Assembly (NCBI GenBank): GCA_916613615.1
Contig: OU744724.1
Location: 44,618,662 to 44,682,661, forward strand
Length of the DNA stretch: 64,000 bases
From: Steromphala cineraria
Lineage: Eukaryota > Mollusca > Gastropoda > Trochida > Trochidae
Reading direction: 5' to 3'
This document shows positions 11,303 through 22,482 of this stretch, piece after piece. Within the stretch, counting starts at the first letter, position 1. Every line of letters starts with the position of its first letter. A model generated the notes under the pieces. The model saw only the letters and a program-made list of their open reading frames with translations, had not been told where the DNA came from and made no database searches. Both the position numbers and the translations under genes were made by a program.

Positions 11303-11310
11303 ATTAACCA

Positions 11311-13439
11311 GGTCTTTGTGAATTATGCAATATTGTCAAAATTTGTCAATGTTCTATGAGGTTAGATAAAATTATCATCAATGTCGTTACAAGAAAAGAA
11401 ATGATTCATTATTGTAGTTCACATGTCCCACTTAGGTCGAGAAGAAATTCAAAATAGCAAATGACACATCAATGGAAAGTTATTAATTTTCTCAGTAGGG
11501 GACTGTTTATGGCGGCCGAGCTTACATTTTCTGAGATCTTTCGACTACTTTTTTAACTTTTCAGTTACTGTTTCTTTCTAAAAGAAAATTTCGACCAATC
11601 ATGATTTACACATATGCAGTTAATATTTTTCATTCTTTTATTTTATTATTGTTATATTGTCATACGGTAACAGTATGACGGTAAATAGAGATTCTAACCC
11701 TTGATAGGGTGTCGATTTATGAAACGAGCGCGATTTTAATACCCGAGGGTATCGAGTGTTTCCCTCGAGTTTCAATTATGTCATATGGCACACTTTCGAA
11801 GGTAATAATCTCTTTTTACGGCCATACTTTTTTTTTCGATCTCATTCCATTCCATCTTATTTTATTTATCCATCCCGCTTCTCTTAGAGGCCGCCAACAG
11901 TGACGTCATGAACAATGTTTTTAAGACGTCATAGGCACTATATCAAACATTCCTAGGCAAAAGTGTGTTGTGCACATGTGCTCATATCGAAAATAATGTC
12001 ATTACTTATTTTCATGCATAATTGGTAATTGAATACCTTATATGAAGACATCTGATAAAAGCCGGATAGTTTCACCTTAGTTTCAAAAAGTTGTTTGACA
12101 TCATTGAATCATGATTCATATCATCCCAAAGATTCATCACTTTACTTCAGTACGTCTTTTGAAAAGCATTAAAGCTTTGATATTTGTTTTTCAAAACTGA
12201 GAAAATGACGTACATTTTGCTAATATAAAACACTATCCAATGGCAATGCGAAATAGCAAATCAACTCAATCACACTAACCGTTTTATAACACTCGTCCTT
12301 GTAGTGAAGTGTTTTGTTTACGACAATATAAACTGCATCATGTGAACAACATTTACTAATCTATAACTCACGTGGTCCCTCACTATACCGCTTGCTTAGG
12401 GATCGAAAAACAGCCTTTCAAGGAGCTAGTATATAGTGGATTTATCTATGTTTAAGTGGTCATAAACACACTCATGCACAACAATGATTTACAAATTAAA
12501 GTATTGCACGGATGGTAAATATATCTCGACATTGCTAAGGTCCACTCTTAGGAAATCTATCATATAAGTTTTTTTGAGAATATTCACGTAAATGGTATAA
12601 AGTGAAGCTGCCGATCCGCCATCTTGTTAGTTTTGGAATCTGTCACAAAAACGCTAGCTGTACGTTTATCAACCTTACTCTCTTTTCGAAAATCAATCAT
12701 ATGGGTATATAGAAAATCCACATATTGACATTGATGATTCAACAAAACATTGAAAACAACCCTCCCCTGTAATGCCGTAGCAAGGAGTGTCACTCTCCTA
12801 ACCCCGGTTATGGTTTCACTTCTTATTGATATCGACCGAGCGTGCATTCTTCTGTATCAAGTTGTCAAATATGAATACTTGAATAATGACTTGGTTGTGT
12901 TCTAGTATGTACTGAAAGTAAAATATGTACGTATAAACTGAAATGTCCCCTTGAATTTTGCTTCTTAAAAAAAAAGAAAAAAGGATAGTCCCTATAATGA
13001 AAGGTCTGCGTTCAGTTCGCCTGAACTATATATAAGATAAAAGCGAATGTAAGATGTTGCAAATACAAATAACAGCAGTGTCTTTACTGTGTATAAGAAA
13101 TAACTGAAGTAGTAAATCTTATGTACAGAGCATATATGAACTTTTGTTCTTAATAGATCCGGGTACATCAAAAGCTAAGTATATATTCCTAGTTCATCCG
13201 TTTTCAACCGTTCATTTTTCCGTGTTGTGTAAACCCTTAATTGCTTTTAAAACCCCTTTGTGACTGCGGCCGTCTCCACGTTTTCATTAATGGGCGCAGT
13301 TCAGTTAGAAAGAATGATATTATACGTGCTTTAGTGTCTATAACGACAATGTAAAATGCTTCATAACAACAATTTGTACAAGTATCCTAAGGGTTCGAAG
13401 AGTGATTATGCGAGATTGGTACGGTATTTAAGATGTTGA
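11311..13439. other. Noncoding DNA, probable intron or spacer
   Basis: No exon or known repeat was recognised. The 87-codon minus-strand frame at 12584-12847 and the 64-codon plus frame at 11709-11903 show no domain, splice context or similarity to kelch sequence. Confidence 0.4.
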
Positions 13440-13565
13440 TGTTTCGGGGATATCACTCTGCTCACCCTTGAACACCCGGACAAACTCTAGCCCACCAGCT
13501 AGATCGAACCTTGGTCAGCCAAATCAGTCGTCTTGTCCAACTCATGCTAAACCACAGTAACTGTT
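13440..13565 (-). mobile_element. tRNA-derived SINE
   Basis: On the minus strand GGTTTAGCATGAGTTGG matches an A-box with one extra base, and AAGGTTCGATCTAGC about 35 bases later matches a B-box. The sequence continues as a non-tRNA body (GGTGGGCTAGAGTTTGTCC...). The 3' end was not determined. Confidence 0.55.
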
Positions 13566-15661
13566 CATGCTAACACGGCACAGCACACAGAGGTATGACA
13601 CAACACAGGTATACATGTATGTTCGGGACCACAGCCATTAGGCCGCAGCCTCTCGGCTTTGGCTCGTGACTCTCTTTTCTCTGGACCCCACTTTATTCAG
13701 ACTCTCCTGAACTGAACTAAACTCTCAGGACTATTTATTCTCTAACTATATAGTCTGTTCTGTCCGTCTCAGGTTACCAGGATGACCATCTTAGTCCTTA
13801 CTTCTGGGATGGTGTCAATATCTCTACACCAGCCGTCGCCCTATTGGCATGTAACGTCAGAGTTATCGCACGTGCTAATTAGTGAATTGAGATCATTCTT
13901 ACATATATTGGTACTCTTTGAAGACCCTCTTCATGCCGAGTTAAGCATGTCCAAGATATGGCATGGAATGGCACTCTGCAGCGGATCAAAGGGGGGTCTG
14001 TCTCATGTATATGATGAATGACCGATTCATTACCTTGTATTTATCTATATCTGACCAAAACGACCAAAACATGTACCAAGCTTAACCTTCGATTCACCTT
14101 TACTGTCCAAAACCTGCTGATTCAGCTTAACAAAATAATACAATTTCTATGTAACTCTTTTACTTAAAATCCTCCTCTAACACAAGAGTAAAACACTATT
14201 CCATCTAAACTCGTCTATGGTTTAATATTAATGCTCTAAACCCTTCAAATTACTGTATGCAAATAACAAATAATCCAAAAGTCCTCTTCAATATTGTCTT
14301 GTTAGTTGGTAAGGATTTGCTTTACTCCAATTATCCACTATGATCAATACGCTATCATAAAAGGACTTACTATTTACCAATATTATATTATAGAAGCAAT
14401 CTACATCGTTAAACATAGTAAAGAATTTGGGTAGTATAATATGAGGCCATACGCAAAGATCTTGAGACATCAAATGCCATATAAATGATTATATTACATA
14501 CTGTATTATATTACTACATTTTAAGCTCAACAAACAGAAGTCAGCTCTGCTAAATTAGAAAAATATGAAATAGTGAACACAGATTATGAACTGTAATCCT
14601 TATTCAAGTCTCAACAACTTTCATCAGTTGAAAACTATCAAAGGCAGATTTTAAAAAAATGAATTCAACCGTCTCTAGATAATTTTTCAATGTCCTTAGT
14701 TGCATTCAGTGTTTTTGTATTGTAGCTTGTGTTTCCAAAGAATTTTGAAGAAGTTGAATAGCGCCAAAGGAACCACTTCATATGATTATCATTCAACACA
14801 CCAAATTACAATCAACAAAACCTTGAAGTGTTTGAGTAATGGTCAGAAGACCTCAAACAATTCTCTGTTTTATGGTAACTGCAAGGTATAGAAAAATGAA
14901 AAAATCTGATTACCACTGCACATGATGATTGTTCTTTATACTAAGTAATGAGCTAAGCCTTACAGTTTTCGAGTTCTGACCCGAAAAAGAACAGCCTACA
15001 AGGACGGACAGACGGACAGAAGGATGAAAGGTTGGCGGAAGATAATTAAATGTTTTCTAAATAATGCAAAAAAACCCATATAAAATGTTCGAAGGATCAA
15101 ATGTGACCTGATCATACAGATTCACAAGTAGTCATTTTTTCTGTCAACTCTTGGTAATACAGTGTAAAATGTAAAAACTAATGACCCACGTCTGAAAGAG
15201 TAGTCCTTGGCGAAACATGGATGACGGTTTCAATAAGACATTGTGACGATGCCAGTAAATATAGAGATTAGTACCCGACGTACATGTATTACGAAAAGAG
15301 TACCCGAATGATACTCCATAAATGTTATTTTCGGGTGTCAATTGCTTGAAAGCTGCTAATTTATCTATTTGAATTGCATTGGGATATCAAGGTTTCGGAC
15401 TTTCCCCTTACAACGTCCAACTATATTGACGTCAAAACAATTTATCAAGTAAAATACGACTCAATACGGAAACTCGCTGAAACAAGGCAAATGGGATAAA
15501 GTGCCAGTGTGCACATATTAAATGATATGACACCTCTTATGTTTTACTAAATGGGTAAAAAGAAATGAATAATTGAAAGCTGACACATTAAAAAAGCACA
15601 AATGATGTAGCATGACATTGCATAAGAAAGCGTGTTTTGATAAATGGCAATTTGAACTCAC
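13566..15661. other. Noncoding DNA, probable intron
   Basis: 13620-13800 is relatively C-rich and might be an old transposon fragment. A short GGACAGAC-type repeat lies near 15002-15020. I looked specifically for minus-strand kelch signatures (YDP.T..W, paired glycines) and found none. The 65-codon minus frame at 15144-15341 has no kelch features. Confidence 0.4.
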
Positions 15662-15848
15662 CAGAAGACATTGGAACTCTGTTGTTTGAGAGAGTCGGTC
15701 CCCCCAGAGACAAACAACTTCCCCCTAAGGGTACAGGAGGCGTGGTCTGCTCGAGGGCGGGGCAGTTTAGTGACGTCACTCCAAGTATCGGTCTCAGGGT
15801 CATAGCGCTCCACGGAATCCATTATTCGACCCTTCTTCGTTTCCCCGC
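15662..15848 (-). CDS. Kelch-repeat exon (third recognised repeat)
   Basis: This 187-base minus-strand exon has 2 bases completing a codon, then 61 codons, then 2 bases of the next. The acceptor is TTATTAACCTTAG and the donor is CTG followed by GTGAGT. It encodes the second glycine of a kelch GG, a polar loop (ETKKGRIMDS), the strand motif VERYDPETDTW, the linker with LPRPRADHAS, and the next blade's LFVSGG. This is the standard kelch spacing (GG, about 10 residues, Y.P.T..W, about 20 residues, GG). The phase fits exactly onto the exon at 22078-22482. Kelch propellers bind protein partners; with BTB and BACK domains they serve as Cul3 ubiquitin-ligase adaptors, but those domains are not visible here, so that role is inference. 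Confidence 0.87.
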
Positions 15849-16549
15849 CTAAGGTTAATAAATAAGATTTAAAACAAGACAACGTTTGATCTCAGAAACC
15901 ATGATATATATGAAGGGTAGTAAAAGTAAAGGATAAAAAACAATCCAGAGGGCTACCGTCGAAAGACAGCCCGATGCACTGGGGAACGGTCTAAAGGGAG
16001 GGCTGATTTATGGAAACAGTTTTACGCAGTCAGGAAAAGAATTTGGCACACGATATCTAAGTAATAGAATGTTTTCCAAGATATTTACAGTTGTTTCATA
16101 AATAAATACAGTATTACTATACAACAATAAACCTGCACGAAAAACGATCAAGCAACGTATTGTCACCCCTTTTGGAAAAATCATTTTCACCACGTACTGT
16201 TTTGCTATGATACAAACGTTAATGGCTTAATTCATTAGATTGATAAATATTCACTTATTCATTCTCAAATGCCAAGTATATGATATAAACTTGTTTTCAA
16301 AGAAATTGAAACAGTCATTTATATTCGCAAAAGGCAAATTAACATGTTCAATCTATATGAATACTAGTTATTTAAACTATAAAACATGATCAACTCGTAA
16401 CTTTCATTCTGATTGTTTTAGATAAGTTTCCAAACTAACGTTTGACTGATTGACGCGAGTCAATGTCCGGTTTTCGATCACATCAAACCTTCCTGTTCGA
16501 TTCAAACCTTCCTGTTGTCACTATACGACGTCGATTAGCTTGAAGATAA

Positions 16550-16855
16550 TACCGTATTTCCTCTAATAAGGGCCCGGGCGCTTATTTTTTCAGCACCCCT
16601 TAACCCCACGGCGCTTATTAGAGGCCCGGCGCTTGCTGGACACTGAAGATTGTTTAAAGCCGTCTTTTACCATGAATACCTGTAAAATGTTTACTGAGGG
16701 AGCATTTATCTAATAGTTAGGACCCGGCGCTTATTAGAGACCCGGCGCTTATAAGAGGCCCGGCGCTTATTTTCTCAAGTACCAATGACCCCCCGGCGCT
16801 TATTAGAGGCCCGGCGCTTATTGGAGACCCGGCGCTTATTAAAGGAAATACGGTA
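16550..16855. mobile_element. MITE with TACCGTATTTCCT inverted ends and GCGCTTATTAGAGG subrepeats
   Basis: The left end TACCGTATTTCCTCTAATAAG and the right end CTTATTAAAGGAAATACGGTA are inverted copies. Inside, CCGGCGCTTATTAGAGGC or close variants occur about eight times in the same orientation, some as tandem neighbours about 20 bp apart. If the outer TA is a target duplication, the terminal repeat is CCGTATTTCCTYTAATAAG. No coding capacity was seen. Confidence 0.85.
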
Positions 16856-18339
16856 CTTTCCTTTAACAATCGGCATTTCTCGATCAGATTACACTATAAA
16901 GTTTGGCATATATGACCCCTGACAACGCGCGGAGTGGCTCTTTCAGGAATTGAATCAAAGAACCAAATGAAACGACAAACCCGTAACACCGATATCATGG
17001 GTGGAGTGTCTCTATTCTTTTTTCGATGGAACCTTGGTCCTGAAAACATGTGGGAGGATAAATATTTACCGTGTTTTTATTTGAAGTTACCGTTTCGGAA
17101 TGGCGAGGTATAATATGAAGAAGCGAGCCTATCCGTTATGATCATCAACAAATTGTGTGTGATTTCTCATAACCGGACATATAGTGCAAATGACATCATA
17201 TGTGATCACGTGACTACATCCGGCCAATACATTTCACCGAGATCAAATGAAATCAAATCAACTACCTTACATAAAAAGCTAATCCTAAATTTTCCAACAG
17301 AACAAAAAAAGCGTAAAAGTGGCTACTAAACCTCTTGGTTTTCATAGGACTTTCTTATGTGAGAACTGATGCATAAAAAAGCAATCGGATCAACGTCGGC
17401 GGAAAACTCCTCAAATCAAGAAATGAAGCATTCTGGGATAGCTTCTGCTTGAAGAAATTCCGAATACAGTGTCCTCTCTGAGGAAATTAAAGCGTCAAAG
17501 GAATTTCCCAATGCGGAATGCTCGATATGAAGCTCCGAACAGCACATGTGATTCAGAGTTTAACGAGTTCATGTTCCGATGAATTGAATGTTGAAGAAAC
17601 AGTTGTTGAATGATGCCAGTAAAGGTCTGTTTGTATCCCTCGGGGCTCGTAGGGTTGCATGAGGCTGATTGCTTGATTGGTCGAATAAATTCATGAGCAT
17701 ATATCATTTCTGTTGCACTGCTATTGGAGAAAGCCTAAAACATACTGTCATTCTTCATTTCAAAGAAACCTGCTGCACCGAATTAAAATGCCGCCGTCAA
17801 TACCTCGCTACATTCTACTGAAGACAAGCTTGTTGAGATTCGAACCCGAAACGTTTTGAAAAGAAATCAATACCTATATTCGCTTTGCCCGTGAATCATT
17901 CAGTTACAAGGGGGCACGCTACATCAATAAGCGGCGATATTGAATGTAGTCATTGAAAATTATTAACTCGGGCAAGATTTTTATAATATCTTACATATGA
18001 GGAATTAAAGAGACACAGGGTATGTTGATAGGATCACATATCTCAAAGTTTGAAATCGATGTTATTAAATCGGGAACCACTAACTGTTACTGAAAATAAC
18101 AAGTTAGAGGTCAATCAGTACATTAGAGCGAAAATACAGCCATTCAAAGTCGGGATTTTGATCGAAAACTGGACAATGTGGCTCGAGTGGCGCGCAAATT
18201 CACCAAACGAAATTTTGAAACCTTGTCATAAGCTGACAGGAAGATATGTCATATTTACGTGTTTATGTACCTTACTTCAACTTTATCATGGGATGTATCT
18301 TTTACTCGCTTGGCTGCTCGAGGTACTAACTGGCTAACT
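16856..18339. other. Intronic DNA without recognised features
   Basis: GGGTTCGAATCTC occurs on the minus strand near 17840 but lacks an A-box. The 95-codon plus-strand frame at 18050-18337 has no domain. ATCACGTGACTACATCCGGCCAATA near 17198-17222 resembles a CACGTG plus CCAAT pairing seen elsewhere in the window. Confidence 0.4.
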
Positions 18340-19230
18340 AATATGAAAACTCATACAATGTTTTTACCTTTTATTACAATTACAATTAAAGCAAATTATA
18401 CATCATTTTACAATCAATACCTTAACCTTCTATTGGTACGACTTAACCTGCTTAACTTAACCCTGGATTGCTTACTTAAATCTAATCCTTAAAAGTACAT
18501 TCTTATTCCTTATTCCCTACCTAACCCCCATACTACCATAAAACATGCTATACGATACCCATACGGTTCCCTCTTTGGAGCTGCCCCCGGCCTAGCCGAA
18601 AACGCCTGCCAAGGGTTAATGAGTTGGTACTTCTGAGATTCCCGGATCTAACTCCCTAAAACTACTGTGCAGCTACCTTTTGTTGTACCCAACTGTCACT
18701 CATTCTAACAGGCGGTACTCAAATCTACCAATCACTGCACAGGTCATAGTTCACATTTAAATATTTCTAAGTTCCCTTCTCATCAAAACTTTCCACCCTT
18801 TTACCTTAATCATATCTCTTAATTACTATAAATGGTTTCTGACCAACAATGTGACTCTGGTCGAACCTGCAATCCACTGATCTTCTTAATATTGCATGCC
18901 CTATCAACGTAACTCATTAACCCAAAATACATAGCATCCACCGTCCCCCTAAATCCACCTCAAACTCTTGTCCGACTGACAGGACATTAAATATATCTGT
19001 CACTGTTGTAGTCAGTTAATGTATTTGCCAATCTACATCCATGACCATATCTCTCTTCTATACATTATCTAAATTCCCGTGACACGCACCACACTAAATG
19101 ATATATATCTATTGTCTCTTTTCTATTTCCCCATATTACTACCTTTTTTTAATTTGTTCCGTCTTCATAATTGCCTTTATTCTATCAAATAACATTTCCT
19201 CTAAACATCTGCCTCTCTCTGTATTTTCAC
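18340..19230. other. Strongly G-poor, C- and T-rich intronic segment
   Basis: The plus strand is noticeably depleted in G relative to C for nearly 900 bases (runs such as CTACCTAACCCCCATACTACC). This differs from both flanks. It includes an isolated G+C-richer patch around 18580-18625. No open frame or terminal repeat was recognised, so it may be a remnant of an unidentified mobile element with strand-biased composition. Confidence 0.5.
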
Positions 19231-20501
19231 CCCATAACAGATATATTCGATTCGATAGTGTTTATTAGGTATTGTAACTAATAGGTAGATTAATTGGATG
19301 CATAATTTCGAATAGTAAACGTATTTGAGATGTTTTCTTGATTTTTCCATAAAATCAAGCATTTTAGAGATATTATGCATAAATGGATATATTTGCAAGT
19401 CCAGTGATGAGATATGAACTTCAATCAGCATATTAGATATTTTGTAGCTTATCAAAACCAAATAAAATTTTAAGAAAGATACTCTGTTTTGTTCAATTGA
19501 AGCCTGATTGATTTAGAACTCTTTTAAAATCTTAAAAATGATTCACAGTCATACACACCCAGAGTGTTCAAAACATTCAATTCAATATTCAAAAACGTTA
19601 GTCTTAAATAAAGTAAGTTGATAAGATGACAGGACTGAGTACATGTATATCACGTTCAAATTAAAATGTTTCTGGTGTGTCAGTTAATGCCTAGCAACAA
19701 AGCAAACTATGAAATCAGCTGCGAATTTAATTTTTTCTAATAAAGATTATCCTTTTATTTATTACCTCAAGATAGCAATTGCGTCCTTGAGAAGTTGATA
19801 ATCGTGCATGTCTTGCAGTGTATTGAATTGCTTTTGTTCCCTATTTCTCCGACTAGACACACAGGCAGACAGATTTTATTTCGTTATGATAGCCATATGA
19901 CTAATGATACATTTACATAATATACGGTTGCTGTGGACTGTGGTCGTTCATGTTTGTCAACTTTGTACCTGAAGAGAATATTTTGTGAAAAAATACAGCA
20001 GTGATCAGTATAATGTGTATTGATAGATTGATGAATATAATGTGTATTGATAGATACCTGTTGTGTGCCTTTTTAAGTTGAAAGAGGTATGCTTCACGAA
20101 AGTGATTATGATATTCACAGAAAATAATCTGTTCTGCTTCTGCTTGATGAGATTGGCATGCAAAACAATAAAGGCACCTCCTTATTAAGAAATGTTTATT
20201 TTTAGATTGTTATGGGCAGTGAAAACCCATTCCAAAAAGGATTGTTCTAACATTTATAACCTAGTTTTCTTGCAAACATCGAAAGTATCAAGCTTTTTAT
20301 ACGATTGGAAAGCTTAGCGATTTTGATATATATGTTGCAATCTAACTTCTCCCGCTATGTCATTATATAAAGGGCTCTAGCATTTTTTTTCAAATTTTAT
20401 TTCATTAAATTTCTAAAATAAATATCAGTGTATTATTAGATATATCACATTACTCACCCGGAAAATGCCTGTTGAAAAGTTACGTATCATGTTATGCAGG
20501 G
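19231..20501. other. A+T-rich intronic DNA
   Basis: No exon or repeat family was recognised. A local 21-base direct duplication (AATGTGTATTGATAGAT) occurs near 20010-20056. Confidence 0.45.
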
Positions 20502-20861
20502 TAAAGGGGCAGTAGCACGTTTTTTGAAAATTTTATATTTTAATTGTTCACTGATAATTGTGCGTTAATGCTAAATGTATTATTTTGATAGTGTAAAAAA
20601 TCTCATCACACAAACAATTCATCCACAGTCCGAGAAAAAATATGATGTTTCACGTTAAACCCATTGGCTGCCGTTTTTTTGTGAACACCTTAATTCATTT
20701 TGTGTAAGGAAAAGGAATCGCATTGCTGAACTTTGCTTCATATATTTGATTTATTGTTGCTGCATTCACTTTTAATACATTGTCTTTCAAATGGAACCAT
20801 TTATTTTCATTTTCCTGACATCACCTCATATTCCCCCTCAAACATGCTACTGCCCATTTAA
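20502..20861 (+). mobile_element. TTAA-flanked MITE, copy 3
   Basis: It starts TAAAGGGGCAGTAGCACG and ends CATGCTACTGCCCATTTAA, in the same orientation as the copy at 3120. The left flank is GTAA and the right terminal repeat carries substitutions, so this copy is older or damaged. It lies within the large kelch intron, opposite to transcription. Confidence 0.9.
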
Positions 20862-22077
20862 AATTTCATCGTGCGGACGTTTTTGTTTGAACACCTTTAA
20901 AACATTATAGTCAGGGCCTAACGAGGATGGCATGTTTTTAAACATTTTCTAAAGAATTTTTTTAGATTGTTTACCGATTTGTTACATTCTACTTACATTT
21001 CGTGAGATATATTTCCTAGAAACGTGCCTCTAAGCGGTTGAAATCAACATGCATCGAAAAGACACCAAGCAATCTTGATTTTCCGTTTGATTAACAGCAA
21101 ACAACAGCAAGAAAACGTAGTGTTGAAATAAATACACTGCCTTTCATTTAGTGTTTTGGCTGAGAGATAACAGATTTGGTGTATTTACGCTTGGAATGGT
21201 AAAGTGCAATCGCTGATTCTTATACGAGGGTTTTGAACGCATATTCACCAGTAACAGCGATGCTGAATATATATCATTCAACCAAAGACAGATACATCGA
21301 TAGGTTTCATCATAATGATTTATTATTTATTCATCTGAAGTATTTTTATTGAGTTTTAAACTTGTGCAATCTAAATAAATTTGATCAACAGGTTTTATAT
21401 TTGGTCATACATGTTTTATGACAAAATAAAAAATCTGTTGATCTAAATTTATTTAGATTGAAACCTGTGATCAGTTTTTTATTCACCTTAAACAATTGTT
21501 GTTGAGTTTTGAGTTTGTGATCAGTGTCTTTCTGAATAATCTAGAACTGTTTTAATTCATTGTTGACTACCAATTTAAGTTTAAAGTTTCAATAAACACT
21601 AAACAAGAAGAAATTTCAGGACATTGGTTTGATAAAATCCAATATATGAGTCCATAAAGGGTTAAGCTTATTAAAATAAGTAAGTTTTATTCAGGGACAA
21701 ACTGTATTCATGGTCCTATTAGCTATGGAAGGTACACATGTAGGTATTACCCAAAAACCTCTTATCTACGTTTTGTAGTCACTGAAATATATTTGCTACA
21801 TGAACCTTTAAAAGTGACCATTTGATGTTATTTAAAGACACATCGAAAGGCATAATTGTCCTCTGGAGAATATTGTGTGTCCATGTTATCTACAATATTA
21901 GGTTCATTAAACTTGCAATCTCATCAAAATTAAATCGAACCTTTCTTTCGTCACAATGTCGAGTGAGAAGTACTCTCTGATTTCAATGAGATTGATTCAA
22001 CTTGTTGCTGTACTACACCAAACAAATTCATCATGGTAACTTTCTTTAAGTGTCAGCGTAATACAGTAATACTCTAC
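20862..22077. other. Intronic DNA near the kelch exon
   Basis: Apart from the inverted repeat at 21367-21460, no feature was recognised. Confidence 0.45.
21367..21460. repeat. Inverted repeat, about 25-bp arms
   Basis: CAATCTAAATAAATTTGATC...CAG and its near-perfect complement lie around a loop of about 45 bases that itself reads TTGGTCATACATG. The arms differ by one inserted base. It could be a small foldback element or an old palindromic insertion. Confidence 0.8.
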
Positions 22078-22482
22078 CTATGGCGTATAGGAATCCATTG
22101 ACAGCTTCGGCACAGAAGCGACACCTAGCGGACTTCATGGGACTTAGTCTGGTCCACGTGTTGGTTTCTGGGTCATACCGTTGCATGTCGGACAGGTGTT
22201 TCCCGGTGTCCCAGTTTTTGCCTCCAAGAACATAAAGACGATTGTCAAGAACAGCCACCCGGTAGCTGCAGATCCCCTTTACAACGTTCATTGTGATGGC
22301 GTTCATTTTGGGGAATATGTGTGCCGGATGGCGGGGATCAACCATGAAATAATGCACTCTGGGATTGCCGGAAGCTTTGTCAAACAGGAAGAGGAAGTCG
22401 AAGTATTCCGTCCCCGGATGTGACTCCATGTTGCCACTTCCTTTCATCGCGTATTGACGGTTGTTGGATTTTCGAATATTGC
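22078..22482 (-). CDS. Kelch-repeat exon (first and second recognised repeats)
   Basis: This 405-base minus-strand exon has 2 bases completing a codon, 134 codons, and 1 base of a split glycine codon. The acceptor is TTTTTGTTACAG and the donor is ATAG followed by GTAGAG. The first 45 or so residues are not a kelch repeat and contain GTEYFDFLFLFDKASGNPRV, which resembles the segment just before the propeller in kelch-like proteins. Then follow DNRLYVLGG, DMQRYDPETNTW, an SPMKSARCRF linker, and FLYAIG with its second glycine supplied by the next exon. An ATG about 13 codons in opens the uninterrupted frame but is internal, because the frame is open back to the acceptor. Upstream exons (expected BTB and BACK in a KLHL protein) were not found within the window. 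Confidence 0.88.

Larger units (their letters stand above)
9996..11310. mobile_element. Hairpin-ended repetitive element with regularly spaced TGACCTTGACCTTTGAC motifs
   Basis: The left part carries GCAGAGCAGCCCCGG near 10035. The right end is a hairpin with the same AGCAGCCCCG word (11273-11302). Between them TGACCTTGACC occurs at about 10112, 10242, 10388, 10527, 10676, 10822, 10961 and 11111, a spacing of 130-150 bp. The two blocks 10381-10814 and 10815-11150 are clear copies with a 434-bp period, equal to three motif intervals, and 10112-10380 is a shorter diverged copy. TGACCTTTGACCT is the reverse of a DR1 nuclear-receptor element, and TGACCTTGA is the reverse of the extended half-site TCAAGGTCA. 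There is no open frame of note. The superfamily is not established: the terminal hairpin recalls Helitron-like elements, but I do not see a convincing CTRR end. Confidence 0.7.
15849..22077 (-). other. Intron of the kelch gene (about 6.2 kb)
   Basis: It is bounded on the minus strand by donor GTAGAG after ...CCATAG and by acceptor CTTAG. Both junctions split a glycine codon after its first base (phase 1), and joining them restores LYAIGG. The intron carries the GCGCTTATT-type MITE (16550-16855), a G-poor stretch (about 18340-19230), a TTAA MITE copy (20502-20861) and an inverted repeat (21367-21460). No further exon was recognised inside, and the phase match means none is needed. Confidence 0.8.

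Noticed and set aside
15637..15852. 71-codon frames antisense to or shifted from the kelch exon (15637-15852 plus; 15588-15803 minus)
   Set aside because: They are shadows of the confidently assigned kelch exon in other frames.
17825..17850. Minus-strand GGGTTCGAATCTC as a tRNA or SINE
   Set aside because: Upstream sequence has no A-box match.
22181..22423. 80-codon plus-strand frame
   Set aside because: It is antisense to the kelch exon at 22078-22482 and has no domain.
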